Made by a program: the position numbers and the translations under genes. Shown piece by piece: positions 9,458 to 17,416 of a DNA stretch of 41,560 nt. The notes beneath the pieces were generated by a model. The model did no database searches. It worked only from the letters and a program-made list of their open reading frames with translations, and was not told the DNA's origin. How positions within the stretch are numbered: position 1 is the first letter of the stretch; each line of letters opens with the position of its first letter. Source of the DNA: a virus. The stretch is from positions 1 to 41,560 of IMG/VR virus record IMGVR_UViG_3300000353_000002; one strand, written 5' to 3'.

Positions 9458-11494
9458 ATGAATTTAGACTGTAAAAATAACATAATTACTAGTGATTTGG
9501 CAATACATATTGACCTTTCAAACCTCAATTCATGGGATTTGAACACTGGTTTAACATCATTTAGCTTAACTAAATGGTCTGATGCAATAACTGATAATAT
9601 TAATTTATATGATTTTGGTTTAACCGACTTTGATATTGGCAGAACTACTGAAATGTGGGATGGTTTTGCTATCACTTCAGATGATAATTTATTTTCAATG
9701 AATAGAGTTGGTTATAATGTCGTAAATAATCCAAGTACTGGTGAAACAAGTGGTCTTACTGTAACAACACAATATTTACCAATATCAGCATTTACTTCAG
9801 GAACATCGGGAAATTATTTTGAATTAAACGGTGGTTATTTACAAGGTTTTTTTAAGTTAGAGGACTATAATTATGAATTACTACCATCACGTTATAATAA
9901 TGGTATTACTATTGAAACATTATTATTTTTAAATCCTGATTCTCAAGGTATTTTTTATATGATGGGTGCTCGTGCCGAAGACAAATATAACCCATATTTT
10001 AGTGGTGAAACAACAACAGGTAATACTACTACTGGTGTAATAACTAGTTTAGATAATTACCTTGATGCATTAGAACCATACAAAGTAGTTAAGAAAAATT
10101 TTCGAATTCCTGAAGACATGATGGAAACAAAACATAAAGAATTTCCACCAGTTGATAATATTAAAAACAATATAATTGCATTTGAATTGACACCAGATAA
10201 AAAAATTGGGTACAAATATATTAATGATGATGGTTTAGTAATGTCGAACACCTCATCTTCATCAATTAATCCAAGTACGGGTAAAACAATGATTGATATT
10301 GTTTTCACACCAAATAATATTATTAATAAAAATGAATTAAAATGTGCTGAACGTAGATTAGGTAAGTTAATATTTTATGTTAATGGTCGTGCATTTTGGA
10401 TAATTAAAGATTTTCCAGAATTTTATTTTCATGGATTTAATAATGATAAAGAAAAACAATTAGGTGTTCCATATTCAATTAGTTGGGGTGGTGGTAGTTT
10501 TGGATTAGCAGAATCATGGCATTATGATTTTCAAACATATATATTATATGAAAGTAATAATACAACATATATTAACAGTAATTTTCTTGTAACTCAAGAC
10601 CCGATTCCAACAGAATGTTATACACCACCTACAGGAAATACTTATTTAAGTGGATTATCATTAAGTGCTGATAGCAGTACATTTACATATTCTAAAGAAT
10701 GTGACTCTGAAATAGAATTCCCACTTACTGTTATGAAAATTAACTATACTGGTGGTACGGGAAATACATATTTTATCAAATACGACCAACCAATTTCTGT
10801 TTTATCTAATAGAGATTATGTTGTTGATTTATCATTATATGTTGATAATATATTTAATTCAGAAGCAAAAAATAAAATTAGTGTCTTAATGTATAGTGAT
10901 GATGTTGATATTAATGTTGTTGATGACATAGAATATATATATCCATTAAGTAACGCTAATTTATTAGAGGAAAATGCATTGGGATTACATCCATTTCCAG
11001 ATAGACAAGAATATCAATGGTCTGTTGATAAAACAATTTATTATGGCGAAACTGGTTTTAAAGCTACATCAGATAATGCTTTATTAGTAGGTTATAAACG
11101 TCCTGACACTGGTGAAATTAGCTATGCTGTTACAGGTCAAGAAACATGGGTTAATTTACAAAGTACTTTTAGAACTGAAGATAATAGTGGTCAAAACACA
11201 GTTTATGTTGGTATTTTAATTGAAAGTAGTGAAGAACTTATTACTGGTGGAACTATATTCATGAATGATTTTAAATATACTGCTGCCGATATATTAGTAA
11301 AAGATGAAAGAAAAAATAATTTGACAATTGAAGAAAATTTTGATTATAGTTTTATTGGTGGAATTCAAAAATTAAGAATATATAATAATGCATTGACATC
11401 ACCAGAAGTACTACATAATGCAATAATTGAATCAAATAATGATTCAACTAATAATTTAAAAATTTCTAAAGGCGGTAGAATAATATATAGATAA
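9458..11494 (+). CDS. Virion structural protein (probable tail or baseplate, lectin-like)
   Basis: 678 residues, rich in Gly, Thr, Ser, Asn and Tyr, with no signal peptide. Residues about 100-380 look like a beta-sandwich of the concanavalin/laminin-G type: YFELNGGYLQGFF, a TIETLLFL strand, then LIFYVNGRAFWIIKDFPEF, which resembles the 'vNG.lvw..' core of such folds. Two further beta-rich stretches follow, and the C-terminus ends in the KLRIYNNAL pattern seen at the end of LamG-like domains. Late promoter, size and composition suggest an adsorption or baseplate-associated protein. The exact role is inferred. Confidence 0.72.
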   Translation: MNLDCKNNIITSDLAIHIDLSNLNSWDLNTGLTSFSLTKWSDAITDNINLYDFGLTDFDIGRTTEMWDGFAITSDDNLFSMNRVGYNVVNNPSTGETSGLTVTTQYLPISAFTSGTSGNYFELNGGYLQGFFKLEDYNYELLPSRYNNGITIETLLFLNPDSQGIFYMMGARAEDKYNPYFSGETTTGNTTTGVITSLDNYLDALEPYKVVKKNFRIPEDMMETKHKEFPPVDNIKNNIIAFELTPDKKIGYKYINDDGLVMSNTSSSSINPSTGKTMIDIVFTPNNIINKNELKCAERRLGKLIFYVNGRAFWIIKDFPEFYFHGFNNDKEKQLGVPYSISWGGGSFGLAESWHYDFQTYILYESNNTTYINSNFLVTQDPIPTECYTPPTGNTYLSGLSLSADSSTFTYSKECDSEIEFPLTVMKINYTGGTGNTYFIKYDQPISVLSNRDYVVDLSLYVDNIFNSEAKNKISVLMYSDDVDINVVDDIEYIYPLSNANLLEENALGLHPFPDRQEYQWSVDKTIYYGETGFKATSDNALLVGYKRPDTGEISYAVTGQETWVNLQSTFRTEDNSGQNTVYVGILIESSEELITGGTIFMNDFKYTAADILVKDERKNNLTIEENFDYSFIGGIQKLRIYNNALTSPEVLHNAIIESNNDSTNNLKISKGGRIIYR

Positions 11495-11496
11495 TT

Positions 11497-12153
11497 ATGG
11501 AAGAACAGGTATATGAATATTATGAAAACTATGATAATTTATTTGGTGAAATACTTATGGATATGGTTAATCGGTCAACAAAAAAACATGTGTTAAGAAA
11601 GATTAATCCCAATATGTATCAAAAAGCATTAAATGATTTTATAAAATTTGGTCAACTCACTAATTATCCAACGAAATATATTTATGATTGGAAAAACATT
11701 ATTATTGAAAATTTCACATATTTAGATGTTATTACTATGTTTTATGGTCATACTAATAGTTTTGATGTAGATACTTTTAACGATATGGTTTTAAATACTG
11801 ATGAAACAGGTAATCGGGTTAGTGATTGGTCTGAAGCAATGGAATATATTGAAGATAATGGTTATGATGAAATATTAGAAAATATCCTACCTAAGTTCTC
11901 TAATGGTCATGATTTAATTAGTGATTATGGATTAGAACCATTAAGAGAAATTGTTCATGAACTACTAACTACCACCGACCCTAATGAAATATTAGTTTTA
12001 ATTAATAAAGCATTAGATATTTCTCATCAAAGGTCTGATTTATCAGAAATATTTATTGAAGGTGGTGAAGCATCATTAAATAGAATTTCAGGTGTTGATG
12101 AAAATATAATTAAAATTATTAGAGAAGAAGTATCAAAATATTTTAATGACTAA
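11497..12153 (+). CDS. Unknown 218-residue protein, possibly virion-associated
   Basis: Acidic, mostly helical protein starting two bases after the stop of the 678-residue gene, so it is translated from the same late message. It has no membrane segment or recognised motif. Its last 8 bases overlap the start of the next gene. It may be a partner or chaperone of the upstream protein. Confidence 0.72.
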   Translation: MEEQVYEYYENYDNLFGEILMDMVNRSTKKHVLRKINPNMYQKALNDFIKFGQLTNYPTKYIYDWKNIIIENFTYLDVITMFYGHTNSFDVDTFNDMVLNTDETGNRVSDWSEAMEYIEDNGYDEILENILPKFSNGHDLISDYGLEPLREIVHELLTTTDPNEILVLINKALDISHQRSDLSEIFIEGGEASLNRISGVDENIIKIIREEVSKYFND

Positions 12154-12349
12154 ACTATCTGAAATATACGAAGGATGGAAAAATTTAACTTTTCAAAATC
12201 CTAAAATAGAAGAAGAAGCAAAAAAACGTATAAAAATTTGTATTAATTGTAATAAATTAGACAATAGAAATTTTTGTATCTTATGTGGTTGTTATATGCC
12301 AGCAAAAGTAAGAAGTCCTAAATCACGTTGTAGATTAAATAAATGGTAA
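12146..12349 (+). CDS. Small zinc-ribbon protein
   Basis: 67 residues with a Cys pattern CINC...CILCGC near residues 32-48 and a late Cys at the RCRLNKW end. This fits a one-zinc ribbon of a kind often carried by phages near structural genes. It overlaps the preceding gene by 8 bases. The function is unknown, but a protein- or nucleic-acid-binding role is typical of such ribbons. Confidence 0.72.
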   Translation: MTKLSEIYEGWKNLTFQNPKIEEEAKKRIKICINCNKLDNRNFCILCGCYMPAKVRSPKSRCRLNKW

Positions 12350-12814
12350 TTATAAATTATTATCTTTAATATATTTTTGAGTAAGTTCAGACCAATCTAA
12401 TCTATTACTAGTTGTGACAATATATGTGTTTTCCATTGCAGTACCCTCAATTCTATTAGAATTAAGAACAATTTTTGAATATCTATCAAGTATAATTTTT
12501 TTATTTTTTATTAATAATTCCAATTTACCGCTTAAACAAGTAATGTCTCCAATATGAAAACGTTCATTTAATTCAAATTTAGAATCTTTTGGTAGATAAA
12601 AGAACACTACGCTTTCATCGGGATTATCTTCATTAATTATTTTTTTATATTTAATATTTCCGTCTTCATCACAATTATCCCATTCAGTGAAAAAACGAAT
12701 AATAAAACCATCGTCAATATCATGAATTGATGGCAATTCTTTAAGTAATTCAGCTTTTCTCTTGCTAATTAACAAGTCAATCTTTTCTAATATTATTTTC
12801 TTTTCATCAGTCAT
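12350..12814 (-). CDS. Unknown 154-residue protein
   Basis: The family is not recognised. It is a soluble mixed alpha/beta protein, convergent with the zinc-ribbon gene: the stops abut at 12349/12350 with no visible terminator. The gene upstream on the same strand ends 6 bases before its ATG, so the two form an operon. Confidence 0.68.
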   Translation of the reverse strand: MTDEKKIILEKIDLLISKRKAELLKELPSIHDIDDGFIIRFFTEWDNCDEDGNIKYKKIINEDNPDESVVFFYLPKDSKFELNERFHIGDITCLSGKLELLIKNKKIILDRYSKIVLNSNRIEGTAMENTYIVTTSNRLDWSELTQKYIKDNNL

Positions 12815-12820
12815 TATTTA

Positions 12821-13327
12821 TTATGTTATTTTTGATATTTCACCTTCAATAAAATCTTGGATATATTGCTGAATAAACAATATTTGTATATTTTGTGGAG
12901 CACTCTTAAATGCGTTGAACTCAATTTCATCACCATTTATTGTATATATAGAAACATTAATATCTTTCCAATCAATATTATTATTTTCAACATCAATTTT
13001 ATCTGATTCAAATTCTAAATTAAAATCTAGTGGGTCTTTCATTGAATCATAGTTATATTCCATATGAATTGAATATTCTAATGAAATATCTTTTTCATCA
13101 TCTGTATTTGGCTCATTTAATTTAGTTATAAGATTAGAATCGATAATATTAAGAATTTTTATTTTATCATTTTTATTTAAAAGTGAATCCGAAATAAATT
13201 GTTTTTGTAATTCATCATTACTTAATAAATCAATTATTTCCTGTTCTTTAAGATATTCATCATTACCAAGAAAATCAAAATTTGATATTTCATCATTAAC
13301 AATTTCCATGATATTATTTTTTACCAT
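12821..13327 (-). CDS. Unknown 168-residue acidic protein
   Basis: The start is placed at 13327 (MVKNNIMEIVND) because a late-type motif lies at 13343-13351. The open frame extends upstream to 13387, but that part would contain the promoter. The ATG at 13309 is the alternative. The N-terminal half is helical with an ISDSLLNKNDK-type segment, and the C-terminal half is beta-rich. No family is recognised. Confidence 0.65.
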   Translation of the reverse strand: MVKNNIMEIVNDEISNFDFLGNDEYLKEQEIIDLLSNDELQKQFISDSLLNKNDKIKILNIIDSNLITKLNEPNTDDEKDISLEYSIHMEYNYDSMKDPLDFNLEFESDKIDVENNNIDWKDINVSIYTINGDEIEFNAFKSAPQNIQILFIQQYIQDFIEGEISKIT

Positions 13328-13342
13328 CACATATATTTTTTT

Positions 13343-13351
13343 ATAAATACT
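13343..13351 (-). promoter_or_regulatory. Late-promoter-like motif
   Basis: AGTATTTAT followed by AAAAAAA on the minus strand, 24 bases from the chosen start of the 168-residue gene. Confidence 0.5.
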
Positions 13352-13415
13352 TATATTTTTCATAAAAAAAAAAGATTTTTTTATCATAAAAAATATGAAA
13401 AATAATTAGTTTTAT

Positions 13416-13582
13416 AGTATTTATTAGTGAAAGTCATTGCTTAATCAATGTATTAAGTTAGGTCTGAGTAAATCAGGAATGGTTTTTTAATTTTATCGCC
13501 AGATAGTGGTTACGTAAAATTTGAGACTTGACTAAAACTCAATTATAATTGCACTATTTATATGGTGCAATTATTTTTTTTT
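13416..13582 (+). ncRNA. Candidate late noncoding RNA (promoter motif to terminator)
   Basis: AGTATTTATTA at 13416-13426 has the late-promoter form, but no gene follows. About 150 bases later there is a strong intrinsic terminator (TAATTGCAC, 10-base loop, GTGCAATTA, T9; 13546-13582). In between, short local inverted repeats can form hairpins, for example CATTG/CAATG, CTTAAT/ATTAAG, CTGA/TCAG and TTGAG/CTCAA. No open frame longer than a few codons is present. Confidence 0.5.
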
Positions 13583-13600
13583 GAAATTTTTTTAAAAAAG

Positions 13601-13631
13601 TTTGGTAGTTTTGTAACATTTTGTATCTTTG
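13601..13631 (+). promoter_or_regulatory. Bacteroidota-type promoter of leader unit A
   Basis: TTG at 13602-13604, a 19-base spacer, then TATCTTTG at 13624-13631. The spacer contains TTGTAACATTT, and CTACGTATTTAT follows. Both are shared with units B and D. Confidence 0.8.
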
Positions 13632-13673
13632 CTACGTATTTATAAACTCAAGACAAAATTTAAATATAGAAAA

Positions 13674-13730
13674 ATGAAAACAATAATTAACATAGTACAA
13701 CAACCGCAACAACATCCGATAGGATTTTGA
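13674..13730 (+). CDS. Leader peptide A (18 aa, Gln/Pro/His-rich)
   Basis: The ORF encodes an 18-residue peptide whose codons 9-15 are Gln-Gln-Pro-Gln-Gln-His-Pro (CAA, CAA, CCG, CAA, CAA, CAT, CCG). The tRNAs in the array downstream have anticodons UGG (Pro), GUG (His) and UUG (Gln), which read exactly these codons. The stop codon overlaps GAACGGG, which is complementary to the 5' arm of the terminator 45 bases further on. I read this as the sensing peptide of a ribosome-mediated attenuator, comparable in logic to HisL or TrpL. The start follows an A-rich tract with no Shine-Dalgarno sequence. Confidence 0.82.
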   Translation: MKTIINIVQQPQQHPIGF

Positions 13731-13804
13731 ACGGGAAAGTTATGTTAATTTATCATTATAATATATAATTTACTTAAACCCCGTTCATAAAGAACGGGGT
13801 TTTT
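13728..13804 (+). terminator. Attenuator A: alternative antiterminator/terminator
   Basis: Three segments: TGAACGGG (13728-13735), CCCCGTTC (13779-13786) and GAACGGGG followed by T5 (13792-13804). Segments 2 and 3 form an 8-bp intrinsic terminator with a 5-base loop. Segments 1 and 2 can pair instead over 8 bp, which would prevent termination. Confidence 0.78.
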
Positions 13805-13830
13805 ATTTAAATATTTTAAAACAAATTATT

Positions 13831-13962
13831 ATGGCAGTACCAAGAAGAAAAGAAAGAAATTTAAAACGTCTTAACGACCAAATTAAGAAACATGATAATA
13901 ACCCTAAAATGGTTGAAAAACTTAAAATGAGAGTTAAGACATTAGAAAGTAGTAAAGGATAA
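13831..13962 (+). CDS. Small basic protein (43 aa) with a bL32-like N-terminus
   Basis: MAVPRRKERNLKRLNDQIKK opens a very basic 43-residue helical protein. The first seven residues resemble the conserved start of ribosomal protein bL32 (MAVPKRK), but there is no zinc ribbon and the rest does not match. It lies directly after attenuator A, ahead of the Pro/His/Gln array. The resemblance may be chance. A ribosome- or RNA-binding role is conceivable. Confidence 0.55.
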   Translation: MAVPRRKERNLKRLNDQIKKHDNNPKMVEKLKMRVKTLESSKG

Positions 13963-14005
13963 AAAGGATTTGAAATAATTCCAAGTATCATTTCATATTT
14001 CAAAT

Positions 14006-14014
14006 AGTATTTAT
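14006..14014 (+). promoter_or_regulatory. Late-promoter-like motif before HNH gene
   Basis: AGTATTTATC. It lies unusually close (5 bases) to the nearest ATG at 14019. The usual spacing would put the start near 14030-14035. Confidence 0.45.
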
Positions 14015-14018
14015 CTAT

Positions 14019-14418
14019 ATGAAAAAATAAAAAAATATGTCCTATTTGTGAAAATGAATTTGAGACAAAATTAGGTCATCCCAAAGAAAAGACTGTATGT
14101 TCACATTCATGTGCAAATACATATTTTAGGTCGGGTGAAAATAATCCTAATTATAAAAAAGATAATGAATTAAATGGTGTTGAATCTTATAAAATAATTT
14201 GTTTTAGACATCACGAAAAAAAATGTGTTTGTTGTGGGGAAAATTTAATTGTTGAAGTACATCATTATGATGGTGATAAAAAGAACAACAAACCTGAAAA
14301 TTTAATACCTATGTGTCCAACACATCATAGTTATTGGCATAGTAAGTTTAGAAAACATGTTAAATCAAAGGTTGATAAATATGTTAAAAATTTTAAATTA
14401 AAATATAAAATCGGGTAA
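14019..14418 (+). pseudogene. HNH homing endonuclease, start disrupted by a poly-A frameshift or using a non-ATG start
   Basis: From 14023 to the TAA at 14416-14418 the frame encodes about 131 residues. CPICENEF...CSHSCAN is an N-terminal zinc finger, followed by CVCCGENLIVEVHHYDGDKKNNKPENLIPMCPTHH (given in outline), a full HNH core with the His-His, Asn and final His-His in place. The ATG at 14019 is out of frame through the A-run at 14022-14037: one or two inserted bases would restore MKK-I-K-K-ICPIC. Either there is an indel (real or in the sequence) or translation starts at ATA 14035. The stop lies inside the acceptor stem of tRNA-Pro. Such free-standing nucleases cut tRNA-rich regions and spread by homing. 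Confidence 0.75.
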
Positions 14419-14488
14419 TTGGGGAGTCAGGTCACCCCGCCACATTTGGGATGTGGAGAACTCGCAGGTTCGAATCCTGCTTACCCGA
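14412..14488 (+). tRNA. tRNA-Pro(UGG)
   Basis: Full cloverleaf: acceptor CGGGTAA/TTACCCG, anticodon loop TTTGGGA (UGG) closed by CCACA/TGTGG, T-arm GCAGG TTCGAAT CCTGC, no encoded CCA. Its first seven bases overlap the HNH stop region. Confidence 0.93.
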
Positions 14489-14494
14489 CAAAAA

Positions 14495-14566
14495 CTGGAT
14501 GAGAGACTAAGGTAGCAACCCTGTCTTGGTAACAGGGGGTAGTGAGTTCGATTCTCACCTTCCAGA
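14495..14566 (+). tRNA. tRNA, probably Pro(UGG), with weak D-arm
   Basis: Acceptor CTGGATG/CTTCCAG with one mismatch, good T-arm (GTGAG TTCGATT CTCAC), anticodon stem CCTGT/ACAGG with loop CTTGGTA, giving UGG with an unusual U37. The D-arm is poor. The identity is less certain than for its neighbours, but Pro fits the array. Confidence 0.6.
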
Positions 14567-14572
14567 CAACAT

Positions 14573-14648
14573 GGTGTTGGTAGCTTAGTTGGTCTAAAGC
14601 GTCTGACTGTGACTCAGAAGAACGGGGGTTCGAATCCCCTCCAACACC
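14573..14648 (+). tRNA. tRNA-His(GUG)
   Basis: Anticodon loop CTGTGAC closed by TCTGA/TCAGA. Acceptor GTGTTGG/CCAACAC with an extra G at position -1 facing C73, the hallmark of tRNA-His. T-arm GGGGG TTCGAAT CCCCT. Confidence 0.94.
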
Positions 14649-14673
14649 CACATGGTCGTTTTTTGTACTTTTT

Positions 14674-14682
14674 AGTATTTAT
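14674..14682 (+). promoter_or_regulatory. Late-promoter-like motif before GIY-YIG gene
   Basis: AGTATTTAT, 24 bases from the start codon. Confidence 0.5.
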
Positions 14683-14697
14683 TAGAAAGTACAAATT

Positions 14698-15342
14698 ATG
14701 GCTAGAAAAGAAAAAAGATATCATTTTATCTATAAAACAACAAACGTTCTTACAAATAGATATTATATTGGAATGCACAGTACCGACAATCTTGATGATG
14801 GTTATTTAGGGTCTGGAAAAAGATTAAGATATTCAATCAATAAATATGGTGAAGAAAATCATATACGTGAAATTATCGAATTTCTTCCTAATAGAAAATC
14901 TTTAATTAATAAAGAGAAAGAAATTGTAAATCTTAATGAAATTGCGAAAACCGATTGTATGAATTTAATGGTTGGAGGAGAAGGTGGAAGGGGTTTTACC
15001 GTAGAACAACAAAAGAAAAATGCTGTTAAATCTAATAAAAAACAAAAACAATTAAAGGAAGATAATCCTGAATGGTATAGAAAAAAATGTGAAAATATTT
15101 CTTTAGGTAATAAAAAAATATATGATGAAGGTAAAAGAAAAAGAAAGTATTTTTATGATTGGAACGGTAAAAAACATTCCGATGAAACAAAAAATAAAAT
15201 GTCAAATAAAGCAAAATTGAGAATAGGTAATAAAAATTCACAATTTGGAACTTGTTGGATAACTAATGGTAATGAAAATTTAAAAATAAAAAAAGTTGAT
15301 AAAATACCTGATGGTTGGAAATTAGGTAGAGTAATGAAATAA
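14698..15342 (+). CDS. GIY-YIG homing endonuclease (Seg-like)
   Basis: 214 residues. The N-terminal GIY-YIG domain is visible as FIYKTTN (residues 10-16) and YYIGMHS (about 22-28), then GYLGSG, the catalytic-type Arg/Glu helices and NLMVGGEGG near residue 100. The C-terminal part holds repeated lysine-rich NUMOD-like segments (HSDETKNKMSNKAKLR and SQFGTCWITNGNENLKI), typical DNA-binding modules of this family. It sits inside the Pro/His/Gln tRNA array with its own late-type motif, as expected for a free-standing homing nuclease. Confidence 0.92.
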   Translation: MARKEKRYHFIYKTTNVLTNRYYIGMHSTDNLDDGYLGSGKRLRYSINKYGEENHIREIIEFLPNRKSLINKEKEIVNLNEIAKTDCMNLMVGGEGGRGFTVEQQKKNAVKSNKKQKQLKEDNPEWYRKKCENISLGNKKIYDEGKRKRKYFYDWNGKKHSDETKNKMSNKAKLRIGNKNSQFGTCWITNGNENLKIKKVDKIPDGWKLGRVMK

Positions 15343-15362
15343 ATATAATATTAATAAACTAT

Positions 15363-15448
15363 TGACCTATGGTGGAATTTGGCTAAACACGTCACACTTT
15401 GAATGTGATGCCCTTACGGGTTTGCAGGTTCGAATCCTGCTAGGTCAG
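15363..15448 (+). tRNA. tRNA with UUG anticodon (Gln) and a long variable arm
   Basis: Acceptor TGACCTA/TAGGTCA is perfect. The anticodon loop CTTTGAA gives UUG. The T-arm is GCAGG TTCGAAT CCTGC. A variable arm TGCCCTTACGGGTTT forms a class II-like hairpin, which Gln tRNAs normally lack. The D-arm resembles that of the normal tRNA-Gln at 15543. Confidence 0.82.
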
Positions 15449-15450
15449 CA

Positions 15451-15537
15451 AAGTAAGTAGCTTAATGAAGAGGTTGTACAGCCGAGAGCGTAGACCATTG
15501 GGGTCTAAAGGTATAGGTTCAATTCCTATCTCATTTT
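15451..15537 (+). tRNA. tRNA-like element with extended D region (possibly Gln, degenerate)
   Basis: A T-arm (ATAGG TTCAATT CCTAT), an acceptor pairing at 6 of 7 positions, and an anticodon-like stem TAGAC/GTCTA with loop CATTGGG are present. The D region is about 15 bases too long and U33 is missing. If functional the anticodon would be UUG, but it may be decayed. Confidence 0.45.
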
Positions 15538-15542
15538 CTTAT

Positions 15543-15616
15543 TGCCCTTTGGTGTAATTGGCTAACACGTCAGATTTTGGTTCTGAAGAGTGCAGGTTCG
15601 AATCCTGCGTGGACAG
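15543..15616 (+). tRNA. tRNA-Gln(UUG)
   Basis: Anticodon loop TTTTGGT closed by TCAGA/TCTGA, D-arm TGGTGTAATTGGCTAACAC typical of Gln, T-arm GCAGG TTCGAAT CCTGC. The acceptor stem has mismatches. It abuts the stop codon of the convergent gene at 15617. Confidence 0.85.
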
Positions 15617-16315
15617 CTAATTTAAAAGTTTAATTCTATTTGGGTCAAAAACCATTCTAACATTGGATTTAACATTACCAATATGATAACTATCTAATAC
15701 GCCTTGCACATCAACTATATCAAAACCCAATAATTGTGCAATAATTCCCAGAGTTTCAGATGTCATTTTACCATTTCTAATGTCAGTTGGAAACATATCA
15801 AAATATTTTTCAATTTCATTTTCATTAATACCTGCTTTAATTAATGAGTCTTTAACTATTTCTACTTTAATTCCTCTAAAACTTTCACCTTGAGCATTTA
15901 CTTTAAGTATATTTCCATTATCATTTATTTGCGCACGTAACAATGATGGTTCAGCACCTTGATAATCAAAAGCACGACTAGCATCAGTATATGTACTGGC
16001 AACATCTGATTTATTAGTAAAATAAATTGGTTTTTTATATGACATTTGTTTTCTTAAAGCACCTGCTTGGTCTAATAAATCAAAATATAAATCCTCTTTT
16101 CCTGTATCTCTAGCAATCTGCATTTCATTTTGTAGTTCTCGCCATTTTTTAGGGTCTGAAATATAATCGGTAGTATTAGTTCTTTGAGTAAACCCACCTG
16201 CTTGCATAACTTCTCTGCTATCAGGCGTTCCATGATACCAAATATTGTTATCAGAAATCACTTCAGCAATAATTTCATTAATAATATTCTTTATATTCAT
16301 ATTATTTATTTTCAA
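15617..16315 (-). CDS. ADP-ribosyltransferase-like protein (ART fold)
   Basis: 232 residues. After a 20-residue leader comes IWYHGTPDSREV (about 25-36), the His-containing strand of ART toxins and polyvalent-protein ARTs. PIYFTNKSDVASTYTD (about 96-111) follows with the conserved Tyr, and VRMVFDPNRIKLL at the end resembles the 'vvFdp..I' closing strand. The classic catalytic Glu is not certain. Such enzymes modify host or defence proteins, as T4 Alt/ModA do, or act as toxins. It overlaps the receiver-domain gene upstream by 14 bases, so the two are translated from one message. The identification is by motif only. Confidence 0.65.
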   Translation of the reverse strand: MKINNMNIKNIINEIIAEVISDNNIWYHGTPDSREVMQAGGFTQRTNTTDYISDPKKWRELQNEMQIARDTGKEDLYFDLLDQAGALRKQMSYKKPIYFTNKSDVASTYTDASRAFDYQGAEPSLLRAQINDNGNILKVNAQGESFRGIKVEIVKDSLIKAGINENEIEKYFDMFPTDIRNGKMTSETLGIIAQLLGFDIVDVQGVLDSYHIGNVKSNVRMVFDPNRIKLLN

Positions 16316-16841
16316 GTATTTTTTTTATTTCATCTAATTTTTTTATTATCTCATTAGATTGTGTTTTATTTCCATAATCAGTTAATTGTAATATTTCAGT
16401 AACACCAGTTAATGCTTTAATACTTTTTTCTTCAGATTCTTTTAATTTATTTTGGTCTTTCTCATTTTTTTCAATTATATCAGTTATAACATTTTTTATG
16501 TGATTTTCAATAGCCGACAATAATTCATTAATATGAACTGGTTTTTGGATATATGAATCAAAATATAAATTATTTTGAACATTATATTGAAATGCTGATA
16601 TACCAATAATTGGAATGTCATTGTTAATTTCTTTTATTTCTTTTGCTGCCATATCACCATTTTTTACAGGCATTTGAATATCCATTAATATTGTGCTAAT
16701 ATCTGGGTTTTCTTTATAAATTTCAATTGCTTCACTCCCATTTTTTGCCCATAAAATCTCAATATTCTCATTTTTTATAATTTCAAAAATTAATTTATAA
16801 CTAGCATAATCGTCTTCAGCAATAAGTATTTTCTTTTTCAT
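16302..16841 (-). CDS. Response-regulator receiver (CheY-like) protein with helical tail
   Basis: 179 residues. A complete receiver domain: acidic pair at 10-11 (AEDD), phosphoacceptor Asp54 (ILMDIQMP), Ser82 (GISAF) and Lys100 (QKP). The tail from about 118 is a helical, coiled-coil-like region without any DNA-binding domain. In bacteria such stand-alone receivers act by protein contact and are phosphorylated by histidine kinases. In a phage it would have to listen to a host kinase or mimic a host regulator. The operon with the ART-like gene suggests the two work together. Confidence 0.9.
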   Translation of the reverse strand: MKKKILIAEDDYASYKLIFEIIKNENIEILWAKNGSEAIEIYKENPDISTILMDIQMPVKNGDMAAKEIKEINNDIPIIGISAFQYNVQNNLYFDSYIQKPVHINELLSAIENHIKNVITDIIEKNEKDQNKLKESEEKSIKALTGVTEILQLTDYGNKTQSNEIIKKLDEIKKILENK

Positions 16842-16911
16842 ATTTTAATATTTTTACCTATACTATAAATAGTTTAATTGATGCTGAAATAATGTTAATT
16901 TATAATAAATC

Positions 16912-16941
16912 TTGATTATGTTTAAAAAATTATTATCTTTG
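16912..16941 (+). promoter_or_regulatory. Bacteroidota-type promoter
   Basis: TTG at 16912-16914, a 19-base spacer, then TATCTTTG at 16934-16941. It drives the receiver-like gene at 16986. The divergent region (16842-16985) also holds CTATTTATAG on the minus strand for the response-regulator gene. Confidence 0.7.
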
Positions 16942-16985
16942 TATTATGGAAGCTGAAGATTTAATAATAAAAATAAAAATTATAA

Positions 16986-17408
16986 ATGGAAAAAAAATAC
17001 ATGCTTTTCTTAGATGATATAAGAAAACCTAAAGGCACTTTTAGTTATATGGGACTTCCAGTATTTAATGAACCTAATTGGATTATTGTTAGAGATTATA
17101 ATGAATTTATTTCATCAATAGAAAAGAATGGTATTCCAGAAGTAATTGCTTTTGACCATGACCTTGCTGATGAACATTATAAACAACAAGAGTTCGATTA
17201 TAGTAAAGAAGATAGCGAAAAAACAGGATATCATTGTGCTAAGTGGCTTATTGATTATTGTATTGATAATGAATTAGAACTTCCACATGAAATCATTATT
17301 CATTCAATGAATCCATATGGAAGTATGAATATTAAGTCATTATTTGAAACTTATTTTAAAGTTTATAATATCGAACATTCACCGATAAAACTTAATCCAC
17401 ATTTTTGA
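16986..17408 (+). CDS. Cyclic-phosphate-processing receiver-domain protein (cREC-like)
   Basis: 140 residues. The opening MLFLDDIRKPKG, a WIIVRDYNEF strand, the catalytic-type AFDHDLAD (about 55-62), TGYHCAKWLIDYC (80-92) and HSMNPYG (106-112) match the pattern I know for receiver-derived proteins found with RNA-repair and cyclic-phosphate systems. The function in phages is not settled, but processing of 2',3'-cyclic phosphate RNA ends would fit a genome that also carries an RNA ligase and many tRNAs. A host-type promoter precedes it. A short overlapping ORF at 16947 is probably not translated. Confidence 0.75.
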   Translation: MEKKYMLFLDDIRKPKGTFSYMGLPVFNEPNWIIVRDYNEFISSIEKNGIPEVIAFDHDLADEHYKQQEFDYSKEDSEKTGYHCAKWLIDYCIDNELELPHEIIIHSMNPYGSMNIKSLFETYFKVYNIEHSPIKLNPHF

Positions 17409-17416
17409 AAAATAAA

